Origin: Actinomycetes bacterium
GTDB lineage: Bacteria; Actinomycetota; Actinomycetes; Actinomycetales; Micrococcaceae
Length of the DNA stretch: 61,455 nucleotides
Direction of reading: 5' to 3'
Assembly: GCA_023426375.1 (NCBI GenBank)
Contig: JAFAAV010000071.1
Location: forward strand, 1 to 61,455
Shown: one piece after another, positions 16,312 to 25,145 of the stretch
How the letters are laid out: the number at the start of each line of letters is the position of its first letter
How positions within the stretch are numbered: the stretch's first letter is position 1
Program-made: the position numbers and the translations under genes
The notes under the pieces: generated by a model
The model's database searches: none
Told to the model about the DNA's origin: nothing
What the model saw: only the letters and a program-made list of their open reading frames with translations

Positions 16312-17127
16312 ATGAGCCGCTCCGCATTCAGCACGCACACCGCACACGTCAACGACATCGACCTCGCGTACACGGACGAGGGCCAGGGCGCCCCGCTCGT
16401 GCTGCTGCACGGCCACGCCTATGACCGGTCCATGTGGGACGGTCAGGTCAAGGTTTTCAGCGAGCAGGGCTGGCGCGTAATTGCTCCCGACCTGCGCGGA
16501 TTCGGTGAATCGGAGGTCACCCCCGGGATCGTGTACACCGAGGAATTCGTGGCGGACGTGATCGCGCTGCTGGACGAACTGCGCATCCAGCGCGCTGTGC
16601 TGCTGGGCTTCTCGATGGCCGGTCAAGTGGCCATGCAACTGGTTGAATCCGATCCGGAGCGCGTGAGCGCGCTGATCATCAACGACACGGTGCCGCAGGC
16701 GGAGGACGCGGCGGGGCGGCGTCGTCGTCACGTGGCCGCGGACGGGATCGTGAGCGGCGGCATGGACGCCTACGGCGAGGCTGTGTTGCCCAAGATGATC
16801 TGGGAAGAGAACGTTGAGCGGCTGCCCGAGGTGGCCAAGACCGTGCTCGAGATGATTCAGGCGTCGCCGCTCGAGGGCGCCACCGCATCCATGCGCGGCC
16901 GCGCCGAACGCAATGACTTTGTCGACGCGCTCAAGACCTTCGACAAGCCCTCACTGGTCATCGCCGGTGACAACGACGCCTTCGACGGCGGCGCAGCCCA
17001 GCTCATGGCCGAGCTGCTGCCGCACGGCGAGTTGGCCGTGATCAGCAACAGCGGTCACACGCCCAACATGGAGAATCCCGAGGAGTTCGACGCCGCTCTG
17101 GGCGCGTTCCTCGGGAAACTCTCCTGA
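16312..17127 (+). CDS. alpha/beta hydrolase
   Basis: A 271-residue alpha/beta-hydrolase fold enzyme. The oxyanion region is LLHGHAYDRSMWD, the nucleophile elbow is GFSMAG with Ser101, the acid is probably the Asp of GDNDAFDGG, and the catalytic His is in SNSGHTPNMENPEEF. The elbow is G-x-S-x-A rather than the commoner G-x-S-x-G. An in-frame ATG lies three codons earlier; neither start has a strong ribosome binding site. The substrate is unknown; family relatives include peroxidases, enol-lactonases and esterases. It faces the LLM flavoprotein gene. Confidence 0.82.
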   Translation: MSRSAFSTHTAHVNDIDLAYTDEGQGAPLVLLHGHAYDRSMWDGQVKVFSEQGWRVIAPDLRGFGESEVTPGIVYTEEFVADVIALLDELRIQRAVLLGFSMAGQVAMQLVESDPERVSALIINDTVPQAEDAAGRRRRHVAADGIVSGGMDAYGEAVLPKMIWEENVERLPEVAKTVLEMIQASPLEGATASMRGRAERNDFVDALKTFDKPSLVIAGDNDAFDGGAAQLMAELLPHGELAVISNSGHTPNMENPEEFDAALGAFLGKLS

Positions 17128-17157
17128 CCTTCTCCGCCGGCTTTGCTGGCTGGGGAC

Positions 17158-18138
17158 TTACTTGTTCCAGGCTCCGGCCAGCAGTTCCATACCCTTGAGG
17201 ACGTCCTCCTGGCGGGTGGCCACGGGGGAGATCATCAGTTCATCGGCGTCCGCGTGCTGGGCGAAACGCTCGAGGTAGTCGACCACGGTGTCCGGGGTGC
17301 CCACCGCCATGTACTTGAGCATGTGCAGGATCTGCTGCGCGGCGGGCGAGGCCATGACCATGTCCATCTCGTCCTCGGTGAACTCGCGACCGCGGCCCAC
17401 CATCATGCGCACGCGGGCGCGCTGAGTGGCTTCGAGCTGGCGAGCGGCGTCATCGGGATCCTCGGACACGATCACGTTGACGGCTGCGATCACGTACGGC
17501 TCCGCCAGTTGCTCGGAGGGCTGGAACTGGGTGCGGTAGGTGTTGACCGCGTCCACCAGGGCATCCGGGGCGAAGTGTGAGGCGAACGCATAGGGCAGAC
17601 CGTAGGATGCGGCCAACTGCGCGCCGAACAACGAGGACCCCAAGATGGTCAACGGCACGTTGGTGTTGGCGCCAGGAGTTGCAGAGACTCCGGGGATGCG
17701 GGAGTTTCCGGTCAGATACCCCTGCAGCTCCTTGACGTCCTGCGGGAAGCTGTCCGCGGACTGCGGTGAACGGCGCAGGGCCTGCAGGGTGCGCTGATCA
17801 GTTCCGGGCGCGCGGCCCAGGCCCAGGTCGATGCGTCCCGGGTAGAGCTCAGCCAGCGTGCCGAACTGTTCGGCAATCGTGAGCGGTGAGTGGTTGGGGA
17901 GCATCACTCCACCGGCACCCAGGCGAATCGACTCCGTCTTGGACGCAATGTGCGAGATCAGCACGGCTGGTGCGGAAGACGCGATGGTGGGCATGTTGTG
18001 GTGCTCCGCATACCAAACGCGCGTGTAGCCGAGGCGCTCGGCCTCCTGAGCGAGGGCCACGGAATCCGCGAAACTTTCACCCACGGACTGGTTCTTGCGG
18101 ACGGTCGCGAAATCAATGACGGACAGCGGTTGACGCAC
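17158..18138 (-). CDS. LLM class flavin-dependent oxidoreductase (luciferase-like)
   Basis: A 326-residue bacterial-luciferase-like TIM-barrel protein. WYAEHHNMPTIASSAPAVL near residues 42-60 and IRLGAGGVMLPNHSPL are hallmarks of the YvbT/alkanal monooxygenase-like subgroup, and GRIDLGLGRAPGTDQ follows near residues 100-114. It probably uses FMN or F420 with an unknown organic substrate. The start is GTG, with GAGGT six bases upstream. It is divergent from the MurJ-like gene across about 180 bases in which no other feature was recognised. Confidence 0.87.
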   Translation of the reverse strand: MRQPLSVIDFATVRKNQSVGESFADSVALAQEAERLGYTRVWYAEHHNMPTIASSAPAVLISHIASKTESIRLGAGGVMLPNHSPLTIAEQFGTLAELYPGRIDLGLGRAPGTDQRTLQALRRSPQSADSFPQDVKELQGYLTGNSRIPGVSATPGANTNVPLTILGSSLFGAQLAASYGLPYAFASHFAPDALVDAVNTYRTQFQPSEQLAEPYVIAAVNVIVSEDPDDAARQLEATQRARVRMMVGRGREFTEDEMDMVMASPAAQQILHMLKYMAVGTPDTVVDYLERFAQHADADELMISPVATRQEDVLKGMELLAGAWNK

Positions 18139-18322
18139 GTAAATACCTCACTTCTAGACGATGCTTTCTAGGGGAAATAACGGCGTGCGTGGCCTAGTAA
18201 TTCCCCGCTGTGCCGCTGTTAGAATCGGCCTCGATCTGCCAGTCAACTGCGTCCATGGGGAGGGTGCATGAGGTACGCCGTGCGCAATTCGGTTCCCCGG
18301 GCATCGGCGGAAGTGGCACCCC

Positions 18323-19876
18323 ATGGGTAAGCATGCGGATCGCAGTCCGCGCTGGAGCGTGTCTCGCGCGGCCGTTCTGGTGACCGGTCTAACCGCTTTC
18401 TCCGTGATCCTCGGCTTCGGTCGGGACATCGTGATCGCTGCGGTGTTCGGCGCCGGTGCGGGGTTGGACGCCTACCTGGTCGCCCAGGGACTTATGAACG
18501 TGGTGCTCGCGCTCATCGCGGACGCCATGGCCCGCTCCGTCACTCCGGTCACGGCACGTCAAGCGGCCGAGGAAACGGGCAGGTGCTCCGGCCACCGCAG
18601 TTTCAACGTGGCGCTCACGGTCACCATGGTCATCCTGGGCGTTATCGCGATCCTCGCGGGGATCTTCACCGGACCCGTCACCGCGGTCATAGCGCCGGGG
18701 TTCGGGCCGGAGCAGACCCAGATCACCGAACACCTCATGCGGATCGTGCTGCTGGCCACGGTGTTCATTGCCGGCACCAATCTGATCGCCTCGCTCGTGC
18801 AGGCCCACGGCCGCTTCGCGTGGTCGGCCCTGGAGGGTGTCCCCTTCAATATCGTGATGATCGCCGCCGCCGGATTGTTCGGACCCGTGTACGGCATCGA
18901 GGCGCTCGCGTGGGGCTTCGTGATCGGCTCCGCGCTGCGACTGACCTTCCAGATCCCGCCCTTGCGAGCGGTGGGCACCAAGCTGCGGCCGAGTTTCAAC
19001 CTCAAGGACCCGGGCTTCCGGGAAATCGCGCGCCTGGCCCCACCCATGCTCGTGGGCACCGCCCTGACCAACGTGAACACCATGGTGGACCGCGCGGTCG
19101 CCTCGAGCCTGGACGAGGGCAGCATCACCGCGTTGTCCTACGGCTGGCGCCTGGTGCACCTACCCGAGACCCTGCTGATCGCCTCGCTGCTGGTCCCGCT
19201 CTATCCGGCGTTGAGCGCTTCGGCCAAGAACGTTCCCGAACTGCGCCGACTCGCGGGCAGGGGAGTGTCCGTCACGGTCACCGTGCTCACGCCCATCTGC
19301 GTGGTGCTCGCCGTGGGGGCCGTCTCGGTGGTCGATCTCGCGTTCGGATACGGCGCGTTCGACGCCGCCCAGGTCGCCGTCACCGCCACGGCTCTCCTCT
19401 GGTACACCCCCGCATTGTTGGCCCTGGGCTGTCGGCAGGTCATCGTGCGTGCCTCCTATGCGGTGGGGGACTCCCGTTCCCCGGTGACCATTGCCATCAT
19501 CGCCATGGTCATCAACGTGGTGGGAGATGTGGTGCTCGGGCCGATCATGGGCGTTGCCGGGATCGCGCTGGCCACCACCGTGTCCTTCATCTTCGCCGCG
19601 GTGGGCAACGGGTGGTTGCTGTACCGCAGACACGACGGCCTGGACCCGCGCATGTTCAGGGGCCTGCTGATCCGCGCGGGGTTCCTAGCCGCACTCGCCA
19701 TCGTGGGCGCGTTGGCGCTCAAGACGTTCGTGGTGGATCTGCCGGCGGTCGTGGTGCTGGCCACGGTCACGGCGGGAGCCTTCGTGGTGTACTTCGCGGG
19801 CCTGGTGCTCATGAGGGCCCCCGAGCGCACGGTGCTGACCGAAATGGTCGGTGCCATGCGGCGTCGTGGGCGCTAG
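18323..19876 (+). CDS. MurJ/MviN-like lipid-linked oligosaccharide flippase
   Basis: A 517-residue polytopic protein of the MOP superfamily with about 14 segments. The N-terminal GFGRDIVIAAVFGAGAGLDAY resembles MurJ, and VNTMVDRAVASSLDEGSITALSYGWRLVHLPETLL is the conserved middle region. It should flip lipid II or another lipid-linked sugar across the membrane. It lies away from the usual actinobacterial murJ locus near trxB/parA, so it may be a second flippase for a secondary polymer; that is inference. It converges with an ATP-grasp gene with 11 bases between the stops. Confidence 0.85.
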   Translation: MGKHADRSPRWSVSRAAVLVTGLTAFSVILGFGRDIVIAAVFGAGAGLDAYLVAQGLMNVVLALIADAMARSVTPVTARQAAEETGRCSGHRSFNVALTVTMVILGVIAILAGIFTGPVTAVIAPGFGPEQTQITEHLMRIVLLATVFIAGTNLIASLVQAHGRFAWSALEGVPFNIVMIAAAGLFGPVYGIEALAWGFVIGSALRLTFQIPPLRAVGTKLRPSFNLKDPGFREIARLAPPMLVGTALTNVNTMVDRAVASSLDEGSITALSYGWRLVHLPETLLIASLLVPLYPALSASAKNVPELRRLAGRGVSVTVTVLTPICVVLAVGAVSVVDLAFGYGAFDAAQVAVTATALLWYTPALLALGCRQVIVRASYAVGDSRSPVTIAIIAMVINVVGDVVLGPIMGVAGIALATTVSFIFAAVGNGWLLYRRHDGLDPRMFRGLLIRAGFLAALAIVGALALKTFVVDLPAVVVLATVTAGAFVVYFAGLVLMRAPERTVLTEMVGAMRRRGR

Positions 19877-19887
19877 GACTCGACCAA

Positions 19888-21039
19888 CTAGACCTTGCCG
19901 GGCACCAAACTCTGCAGCCGCTGCGTGACCAAGTAACCGGCGGGCGCGGGATCCTTGGGGTCCCACACACTGTGCCGGGCGCGCAGGCCCCAGCGCAGGC
20001 TGTCGACGACGTCGCCCGCGAGCCCGCCGCGGCGCTCGCGGACCGCACGACGCAGGTCCCCGGCGAACCAGGAGTACCGCACCCCGGCGCGACCGTCCGA
20101 GAGGTCGGGGAACGGTTCGCCGAGTTCAGTTCGGGCCCACGCGTCCACCAGGCCCGGGCGAGCCTTTTCGGCGAGGGCCATAGAGCCGTAGAACCGGCCG
20201 TTGAGGTCGGTGAGGTGGGGAGCGCCGTCGTCCCCGGTGAGGAACTGAAGTTCCACCAGACCGGACCACCCGAGATTCCGCAGGAGGTCTTCGGAGCGGG
20301 CGACCAGATCCTCGACCACGGGTACGGTGACCGCGCGTGATGACGCTCCGTAGGGCGTGGGGAACAGACGCGGGCTGACCTGTTGGACGCGGGCTCGCAG
20401 GCGGCCCTCGTGGAAAATGCCAATGAGGGCACTGAGCCCGCCGTTGACGGGGCGCTGCAGGATGGGCTCGGCGCCGGCGGCCAGGATGCGGTCCACCTGG
20501 GCCTGGGCGGATGCGGTGTCCGCGAACAGGCGGGCGTCGATTCGGTGGGGGCGGGTCTGGCCCTGCGACCAGTGGGCGCGGCACTTGACCACCACGGGAC
20601 CTTGCCAGTCCGCGAGTTCCTCGGCAGTTGCGGCCACGGTGTACGGCGCGGCCAGGCCGGCGGCAGCGGAAGCTTCCGCGAGGACCACCTTGTCCAGGCC
20701 GACGTCCACGGCGTGCTTGTCAGGGTGCGCGATGACCGCGGGAATCTGGTCCTTGTACGCGGACAGCGCCGCCATCCAGTCGTCACCGCCACCGAAGACG
20801 ATGTCGTACGAGCCCTCCTCGATGGCGGCCTGAACTCCGTGCAGGAACGCGGAATCGTCCCCGCGTGGTTTGGGCACGAAATGGTGCACCGAACTCTCAC
20901 GAGACGCCCCGGGCATTCCCCCGCCGATAGGTGTGCCAATTCCCACCTGCCAGCCTGCACGTCCGAGCGCACGCGCCCCCGTCAGGGCTCCCCGGTCGCG
21001 TCCCGTGCTCACAATCAAAACACGACGCTTATTCCCCAT
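19888..21039 (-). CDS. ATP-grasp domain protein of unknown substrate
   Basis: A 383-residue ATP-grasp ligase-like protein. An N-terminal Rossmann-like part (VLIVSTGRDRGALTGARAL) leads into an ATP-grasp core with GPVVVKCRAHWSQG and VELQFLTGDDGAPHLTDLNGR, the last containing the metal-binding acidic residue and Asn-Gly-Arg typical of the fold. Carboxylate-amine or carboxylate-thiol ligation is expected. Relatives occur beside surface-polymer genes, which would fit the convergent MurJ-like flippase. The ATG has no strong ribosome binding site. Function not assigned. Confidence 0.75.
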   Translation of the reverse strand: MGNKRRVLIVSTGRDRGALTGARALGRAGWQVGIGTPIGGGMPGASRESSVHHFVPKPRGDDSAFLHGVQAAIEEGSYDIVFGGGDDWMAALSAYKDQIPAVIAHPDKHAVDVGLDKVVLAEASAAAGLAAPYTVAATAEELADWQGPVVVKCRAHWSQGQTRPHRIDARLFADTASAQAQVDRILAAGAEPILQRPVNGGLSALIGIFHEGRLRARVQQVSPRLFPTPYGASSRAVTVPVVEDLVARSEDLLRNLGWSGLVELQFLTGDDGAPHLTDLNGRFYGSMALAEKARPGLVDAWARTELGEPFPDLSDGRAGVRYSWFAGDLRRAVRERRGGLAGDVVDSLRWGLRARHSVWDPKDPAPAGYLVTQRLQSLVPGKV

Positions 21040-21059
21040 AACTCGACAGTAGCAGCGAG

Positions 21060-21112
21060 GGTTAACGGTTCATGAACTGCCGGTTAACCATGTCGGGGGT
21101 GCTGCGTAGGCT
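21060..21112 (+). promoter_or_regulatory. promoter and palindromic operator candidate of the AlkB-like gene
   Basis: GGTTAAC (21060-21066), GTTCATGAAC (21068-21077) and GGTTAACC (21082-21089) form a nested dyad. TTAACC at 21084-21089 could be the -35, 17 bases before TAGGCT (21107-21112). The start ATG lies six bases further on, predicting a leaderless message. Confidence 0.5.
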
Positions 21113-21118
21113 TGATAC

Positions 21119-21790
21119 ATGGCCGAATTCGAGGTCAATGAATTGTTCTCCGTACCGCGTGAACGCCAGGAACCGGCGCCCGGTGCGGTGCACCTCCCTG
21201 ACTGGCTGGATGCCGAACAACAGGCCCAGTTGGTGACCCAGTGCCGCGTGTGGGTCAGAGAATCTCCCATGCGCCATCAGGTCATGCCCGGCGGCGGCCG
21301 GATGTCCGTGCAGTCGGTGATGCTGGGTCGTAACTGGCGGCCCTATAAATACGGCGCGAGCGCGGGCCCCGGGGTCCAAGAGCTCCCGGAGTGGCTCGTG
21401 CACATGGGGCAGCGGGCCGCCGCCGATGCCTATGGCGAGCTGAGTGAACTGACGTTGACCTTCGAGCCGGATTCGGCGCTGATCAACTACTACGATTCCC
21501 AGGCTCACATGGGCATGCACCAGGACAAGGACGAATACTCCGCCGCACCCATCGTCTCCTTATCGATGGGGGACACGTGCGTGTTCCGGTTCGGCAACAC
21601 CGAGACCCGCACCGCTCCCTATCAGGACATCGAACTGCGGTCCGGGGACCTGTTCGTGTTCGGCGGTCCGTCCCGGTACGCGTTCCACGGGGTGCCCAAG
21701 GTGTATCCGGGAACCGGCGGTCCGCAGCTGGGCATGAAGCACGGGGGCAGACTCAACATCACGCTGCGGATGACCGGGGGCCAGGGATAG
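21119..21790 (+). CDS. AlkB-like 2-oxoglutarate/Fe(II)-dependent dioxygenase
   Basis: A 223-residue AlkB-family protein that oxidatively removes methyl groups from alkylated DNA or RNA bases in characterised members. The iron-binding H134-Q-D136 is in MGMHQDKDE, the second His is in YAFHGVPK, and the 2-oxoglutarate-binding Arg pair is in RLNITLRM near the C-terminus. NYYDSQAHMG precedes the first motif, as in E. coli AlkB. No Shine-Dalgarno is present, and TAGGCT six bases before the ATG suggests a leaderless message. Divergent from the ATP-grasp gene; the palindrome between them suggests regulation. Confidence 0.9.
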   Translation: MAEFEVNELFSVPRERQEPAPGAVHLPDWLDAEQQAQLVTQCRVWVRESPMRHQVMPGGGRMSVQSVMLGRNWRPYKYGASAGPGVQELPEWLVHMGQRAAADAYGELSELTLTFEPDSALINYYDSQAHMGMHQDKDEYSAAPIVSLSMGDTCVFRFGNTETRTAPYQDIELRSGDLFVFGGPSRYAFHGVPKVYPGTGGPQLGMKHGGRLNITLRMTGGQG

Positions 21791-21893
21791 CGAGTGGCCT
21801 GCTTGTGGCATCAAGGAGCGGCTCTGCCGGGCAAGGTGGGGTAGCCGGGTCGGGCCCGCGCGGCGTCGTCCGCGGAAATGCCAGACTGAATGC

Positions 21894-22421
21894 ATGGACG
21901 TAGAAGCAGTGGATCCGGAACCCACCGACGAACAAGTGGACCGTTACCGGCTGTTGGCCGGTGACCACGCCGCCGGAGTGGGCGTGGTGTGTGCGCGCCA
22001 TCGCGGCAAGGATCACGCGGCCACGGTCACCGCCTTCGCGGACGTCTCCTACGATCCGCCCACCATGCTCGTGTGCCTCTACGACATGGGGCGGATCTGC
22101 GAGGCCGTGGAAACCTCCGGCGTGTGGACGTTGAGCCTGCTCAGCTCCTCCCAACGTTCGGTGGCCAACTGGCTGGCCAGTCCCGGCAACCCCGTGGACG
22201 GACTGCTCGATTCCGTCCCGTTCCACCGCACCGAGCATTCCGGAACTGCTGTGGTGGACGGCTCTCTGGCCTGGTTCGAACTCGAGACCGTCTCGAGCCA
22301 CACCGCGGCCACACACGAGGTGTTCGTGGGGCGCGTGGTGAACATGGGGCGCGGTGAGGGGGCCGGGAATGCCGATGAACCGCTCGTGCATTTCGCGCGG
22401 GAGTACCGTTCACTGCGCTAG
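21894..22421 (+). CDS. flavin reductase-like domain protein
   Basis: A 175-residue protein with the split-barrel FMN-binding fold of flavin reductases. AAGVGVVCARH, ATVTAFADVSYDPPTMLVCL and WTLSLLSS align with the conserved core, and FHRTEHSG and HEVFVGRVV close the barrel. It lacks an oxygenase partner nearby. A shorter relative of the protein encoded at 22608-23297, it may have arisen by tandem duplication. CAGACT lies six bases before the ATG, so the message may be leaderless. Confidence 0.8.
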   Translation: MDVEAVDPEPTDEQVDRYRLLAGDHAAGVGVVCARHRGKDHAATVTAFADVSYDPPTMLVCLYDMGRICEAVETSGVWTLSLLSSSQRSVANWLASPGNPVDGLLDSVPFHRTEHSGTAVVDGSLAWFELETVSSHTAATHEVFVGRVVNMGRGEGAGNADEPLVHFAREYRSLR

Positions 22422-22607
22422 CCGTGTGGGCCGAAGTGACCACTCGAGCGCGGGGTGCTCGTCACTGATTGTGACGGACTGTTGCGCAGGCGGATGAACA
22501 AATCCGGTGCGGCCTGGAATTGTGGAGAGTCAGCCCCCGTTACAGCTAGCGCGTGCCTCACGGTGATCGAGGCCGCCCACCACGTCCACTCCTCGGAAGG
22601 ACTTCCC

Positions 22608-23297
22608 ATGACAGATCAGCCCCGCAACGCAATTCCCGGTGACTCGACAACCGGAGCGGAGAGCGCTGATCGATGGTCCGCGGATCGACACGAACACGTT
22701 CTGGACACCGTCCCCGCCAGCGGGAAAGAGGCAGAGCACGCTTCCGCCAAGGTCGCGGATTTCGTGGCACCCACGGAGGATCTCGTTGAGGACGAGAGCC
22801 TGATCAACGGTTTCAAGGCCGCTTTCGGGCAGCACCCCGCGGGGATCGCGATCATCACCGTGGCGGGACCGGAGGGGCCGGTGGGCCTCACGGCGTCGTC
22901 GTTGTCGTCGATTTCCGCGCAACCGCCCATCCTGGGTTTCTCGCTGCAGGCCAAGCGCGGCTCGGCCGCGATCGTGGCCGACGCGGAGTCTTTCCTGGTG
23001 CATTTTCTGGACGCGGACAATATCGACCTGGCTCGTGCGTTCTCGATTTCCGGTGCGCCGCGCTTCGGCGACGACATGCCGTGGGAGCAGTTGCCCACCG
23101 GCGAACCGCGTCTGCTGGGTGTGCGTCGCGTGCTGCGCGCCGTGCCGCTGGCGCGAGTCAAGGCCGGTCCCGCTCTGGTCTTCAACGCGGCCGTCGTGGA
23201 GAATGTGGGCGACGAGGGCTCGGGCGAACCCCTGGTGTACCACCAGCGGCAGTTCCACGGGCTCAGCCAACAGTCCGTGATCGACTACCAGATCTGA
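22608..23297 (+). CDS. flavin reductase family protein with N-terminal extension
   Basis: A 229-residue protein. About 60 hydrophilic N-terminal residues precede a flavin-reductase-like FMN-binding barrel (HPAGIAIITVAG, GLTASSLSSISAQPPILGFSL, LVHFLD) and the C-terminal VYHQRQFHGLS. ATG 22608 is chosen because GGAAGG stands seven bases upstream; a longer in-frame reading from 22455 has no ribosome binding site. It is followed 35 bases later by the pirin gene, so the two may be an operon. The natural electron acceptor is unknown. Confidence 0.83.
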   Translation: MTDQPRNAIPGDSTTGAESADRWSADRHEHVLDTVPASGKEAEHASAKVADFVAPTEDLVEDESLINGFKAAFGQHPAGIAIITVAGPEGPVGLTASSLSSISAQPPILGFSLQAKRGSAAIVADAESFLVHFLDADNIDLARAFSISGAPRFGDDMPWEQLPTGEPRLLGVRRVLRAVPLARVKAGPALVFNAAVVENVGDEGSGEPLVYHQRQFHGLSQQSVIDYQI

Positions 23298-23332
23298 ACG
23301 CGGGAACGCACTCGTAGAGAAAGAGGCACGCA

Positions 23333-24370
23333 GTGAGCAACGTCGAACCGGATCCGACAGAGCAGTTGTGCGGAGAGGACGAGCCCACGCAGGGCCTGGA
23401 GATCATCGATCCCCGTGAAGTGCCATTGGGCGGACCGCGCGCCATGCAGGTGCGCCGCACCCTTCCCGCGCGCGGGCGCACCATGATCGGCCCGTGGTGC
23501 TTCGTGGACCACTACGGCCCCGATGACGTTTCCGAAACCGGCGGCATGAACGTCCCGCCCCACCCGCACACCGGACTGCAAACGGTGTCATGGCTGTTCA
23601 CCGGCCGCATCGACCACGAGGACTCCGCCGGCCACAAAGCCACGGTGACTCCCGGCAGCATCAACCTGATGACCGCCGGACGCGGCATCAGCCACACCGA
23701 ATATTCCACGGCGGACACCACCGTGCTGCACGGGGCCCAGCTGTGGTTGGCGCTGCCGGACGAATCCCGCGACACCGATCCCGGTTTCGAGGCTTACACC
23801 CCCGAACCGCTGAGCGGTGAGGACTGGGATCTGCGCGTGTTCCTGGGTGAATTCGCCGGGCAGCGCTCGCCGGTGCATTCCTTCCATCCTGTATTGGGCG
23901 CAGAGCTCGTGGTGGACGCCACCGAACACACGGTGGAGGTCGAATTCGAACTCAATGAAGAATTCGAGCACGGTGTTCTGCTGGACGAGGGCAAGACCTT
24001 GATTCAGGTGGATCCCGAGAACGGCGGACCCAGGGGCGTTCTCAAGACCGCCCAGCTGGCACACATCGCCACTGGTGCCTGCAAGCTGAAATTGCAGGTG
24101 CCACAGGGTGAACAAGTGATCCTGTTGCTCCTGGGTGGCACTCCGTTCGGTGAACAGATCACCATGTGGTGGAACTTCGTGGGACGCTCCCACGACGAGA
24201 TCGTCGCCTACCGCGACGCCTGGCAAGCCGCGATCCACGCGGACGACGCCCCGCCCGCTGCGGACGCAGATCCGCACGGCAGGTTCCCGAGCGTCGTGGC
24301 CGATTCGCACGACGACGGCGCTCTTCCGGCGCCCACGCTGCCCAACGTGCGCCTCAAGCCCAGGCCGTAG
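23333..24370 (+). CDS. pirin family protein
   Basis: A 345-residue bicupin of the pirin family. The N-terminal cupin carries the metal-binding PHPHTGLQTVSWLF with H77 and H79, followed by NLMTAGRGISHTEYS, which supplies the third His and the distal Glu. GPWCFVDHYGP is also conserved. Some bacterial pirins act as quercetin 2,3-dioxygenases; others bind metabolic enzymes, so no reaction is assigned. The start is GTG, with AGAGG upstream. It ends about 20 bases before a strong terminator. Confidence 0.9.
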   Translation: MSNVEPDPTEQLCGEDEPTQGLEIIDPREVPLGGPRAMQVRRTLPARGRTMIGPWCFVDHYGPDDVSETGGMNVPPHPHTGLQTVSWLFTGRIDHEDSAGHKATVTPGSINLMTAGRGISHTEYSTADTTVLHGAQLWLALPDESRDTDPGFEAYTPEPLSGEDWDLRVFLGEFAGQRSPVHSFHPVLGAELVVDATEHTVEVEFELNEEFEHGVLLDEGKTLIQVDPENGGPRGVLKTAQLAHIATGACKLKLQVPQGEQVILLLLGGTPFGEQITMWWNFVGRSHDEIVAYRDAWQAAIHADDAPPAADADPHGRFPSVVADSHDDGALPAPTLPNVRLKPRP

Positions 24371-24390
24371 AGCGGCGTCGACAGGTAGAG

Positions 24391-24422
24391 AAAAACCCGA
24401 TCCGAATCCGGATCGGGTTTTT
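24391..24422 (+). terminator. intrinsic terminator after the pirin gene
   Basis: The 14-base arms AAAAACCCGATCCG (24391-24404) and 24409-24422 pair perfectly, ending in TTTTT. This is the clearest U-tract terminator in the window. Confidence 0.92.
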
Positions 24423-24460
24423 CTATGACGCAGATCATATAAATAGTTTCCTCGGAATTG

Positions 24461-24489
24461 GTTGACATCTCAACACCGGGGAGTAAAGT
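24461..24489 (+). promoter_or_regulatory. promoter of the YceI gene with overlapping dyad
   Basis: TTGACA (24462-24467) and TAAAGT (24484-24489) are 16 bases apart. GTTGA-CATC-TCAAC (24461-24474) over the -35 is a candidate repressor site. Confidence 0.65.
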
Positions 24490-24555
24490 AGTTTCCGAAG
24501 CAAGCAATTGTTCCCCGGTCCAACGGGGAGCGCCATATTTCTAAGGAGATTCCCC

Positions 24556-25107
24556 ATGACTACTTTGAACGGCATGACCACCGGCACCTGGACCCTGGAC
24601 CCCGCACACACCGAGGTTGGCTTCAGCGTTCGTCACGCTGGCATCTCCAAGGTCCGCGGCCAGTTCTCGGACGTCACCGGCCAGCTGAACGTCGCCGAGG
24701 ACGCAGCACAGTCCACCGGCGAGATCGTGGTGGGCATGGCTTCCGTGGACACCAAGAACGAGGCTCGCGACAACCACGTCCGTTCCGAGGAGTTCTTCGA
24801 CGTGGCCAACCACCCGCAGATGACCTACAAGGTCACCGGCCTGGACCTGGCAGACGGCGAAGGCACTGTCTCCGGCGAGCTGACCCTGCGTGGTGTGACC
24901 AAGCCGGTCGAGCTGAAGGCCGAGTTCAACGGCGTGGCCGTGGACGCCTTCGGAGTGACCCGTGCGGGCTTCACCGCCTCCACCTCGATCTCCCGCAAGG
25001 AGTTCAACGTGACCTGGAACGCGGCTCTCGAGGCTGGCGGTGTGATGGTGTCCGACAAGGTCAACATCGACCTGGACGTCGAGTTCACCGCCCCCGAGGC
25101 CAACTGA
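24556..25107 (+). CDS. YceI family lipocalin-like isoprenoid-binding protein
   Basis: A 183-residue YceI-family protein with the typical opening GTWTLDPAHTEVGFSVRHAG and the inner motifs SVDTKNEARDNHVRSEEFF and GELTLRGVTKPV. The family folds as a lipocalin-like barrel that binds polyprenyl lipids. No signal peptide is visible, so a cytoplasmic location is likely. AAGGAG precedes the ATG and a strong promoter lies upstream. Polyprenoid binding could matter in a C50-carotenoid producer, but the link is speculative. Confidence 0.92.
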   Translation: MTTLNGMTTGTWTLDPAHTEVGFSVRHAGISKVRGQFSDVTGQLNVAEDAAQSTGEIVVGMASVDTKNEARDNHVRSEEFFDVANHPQMTYKVTGLDLADGEGTVSGELTLRGVTKPVELKAEFNGVAVDAFGVTRAGFTASTSISRKEFNVTWNAALEAGGVMVSDKVNIDLDVEFTAPEAN

Positions 25108-25145
25108 TCCCGCGCGTGCGGTCACTGCGCGGGCCAGGGAGAGGG

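Noticed and set aside
22422..22607. Possible riboswitch before the second flavin reductase gene (FMN element considered)
   Set aside because: None of the conserved FMN-riboswitch blocks could be found; the gap has only a ribosome binding site.
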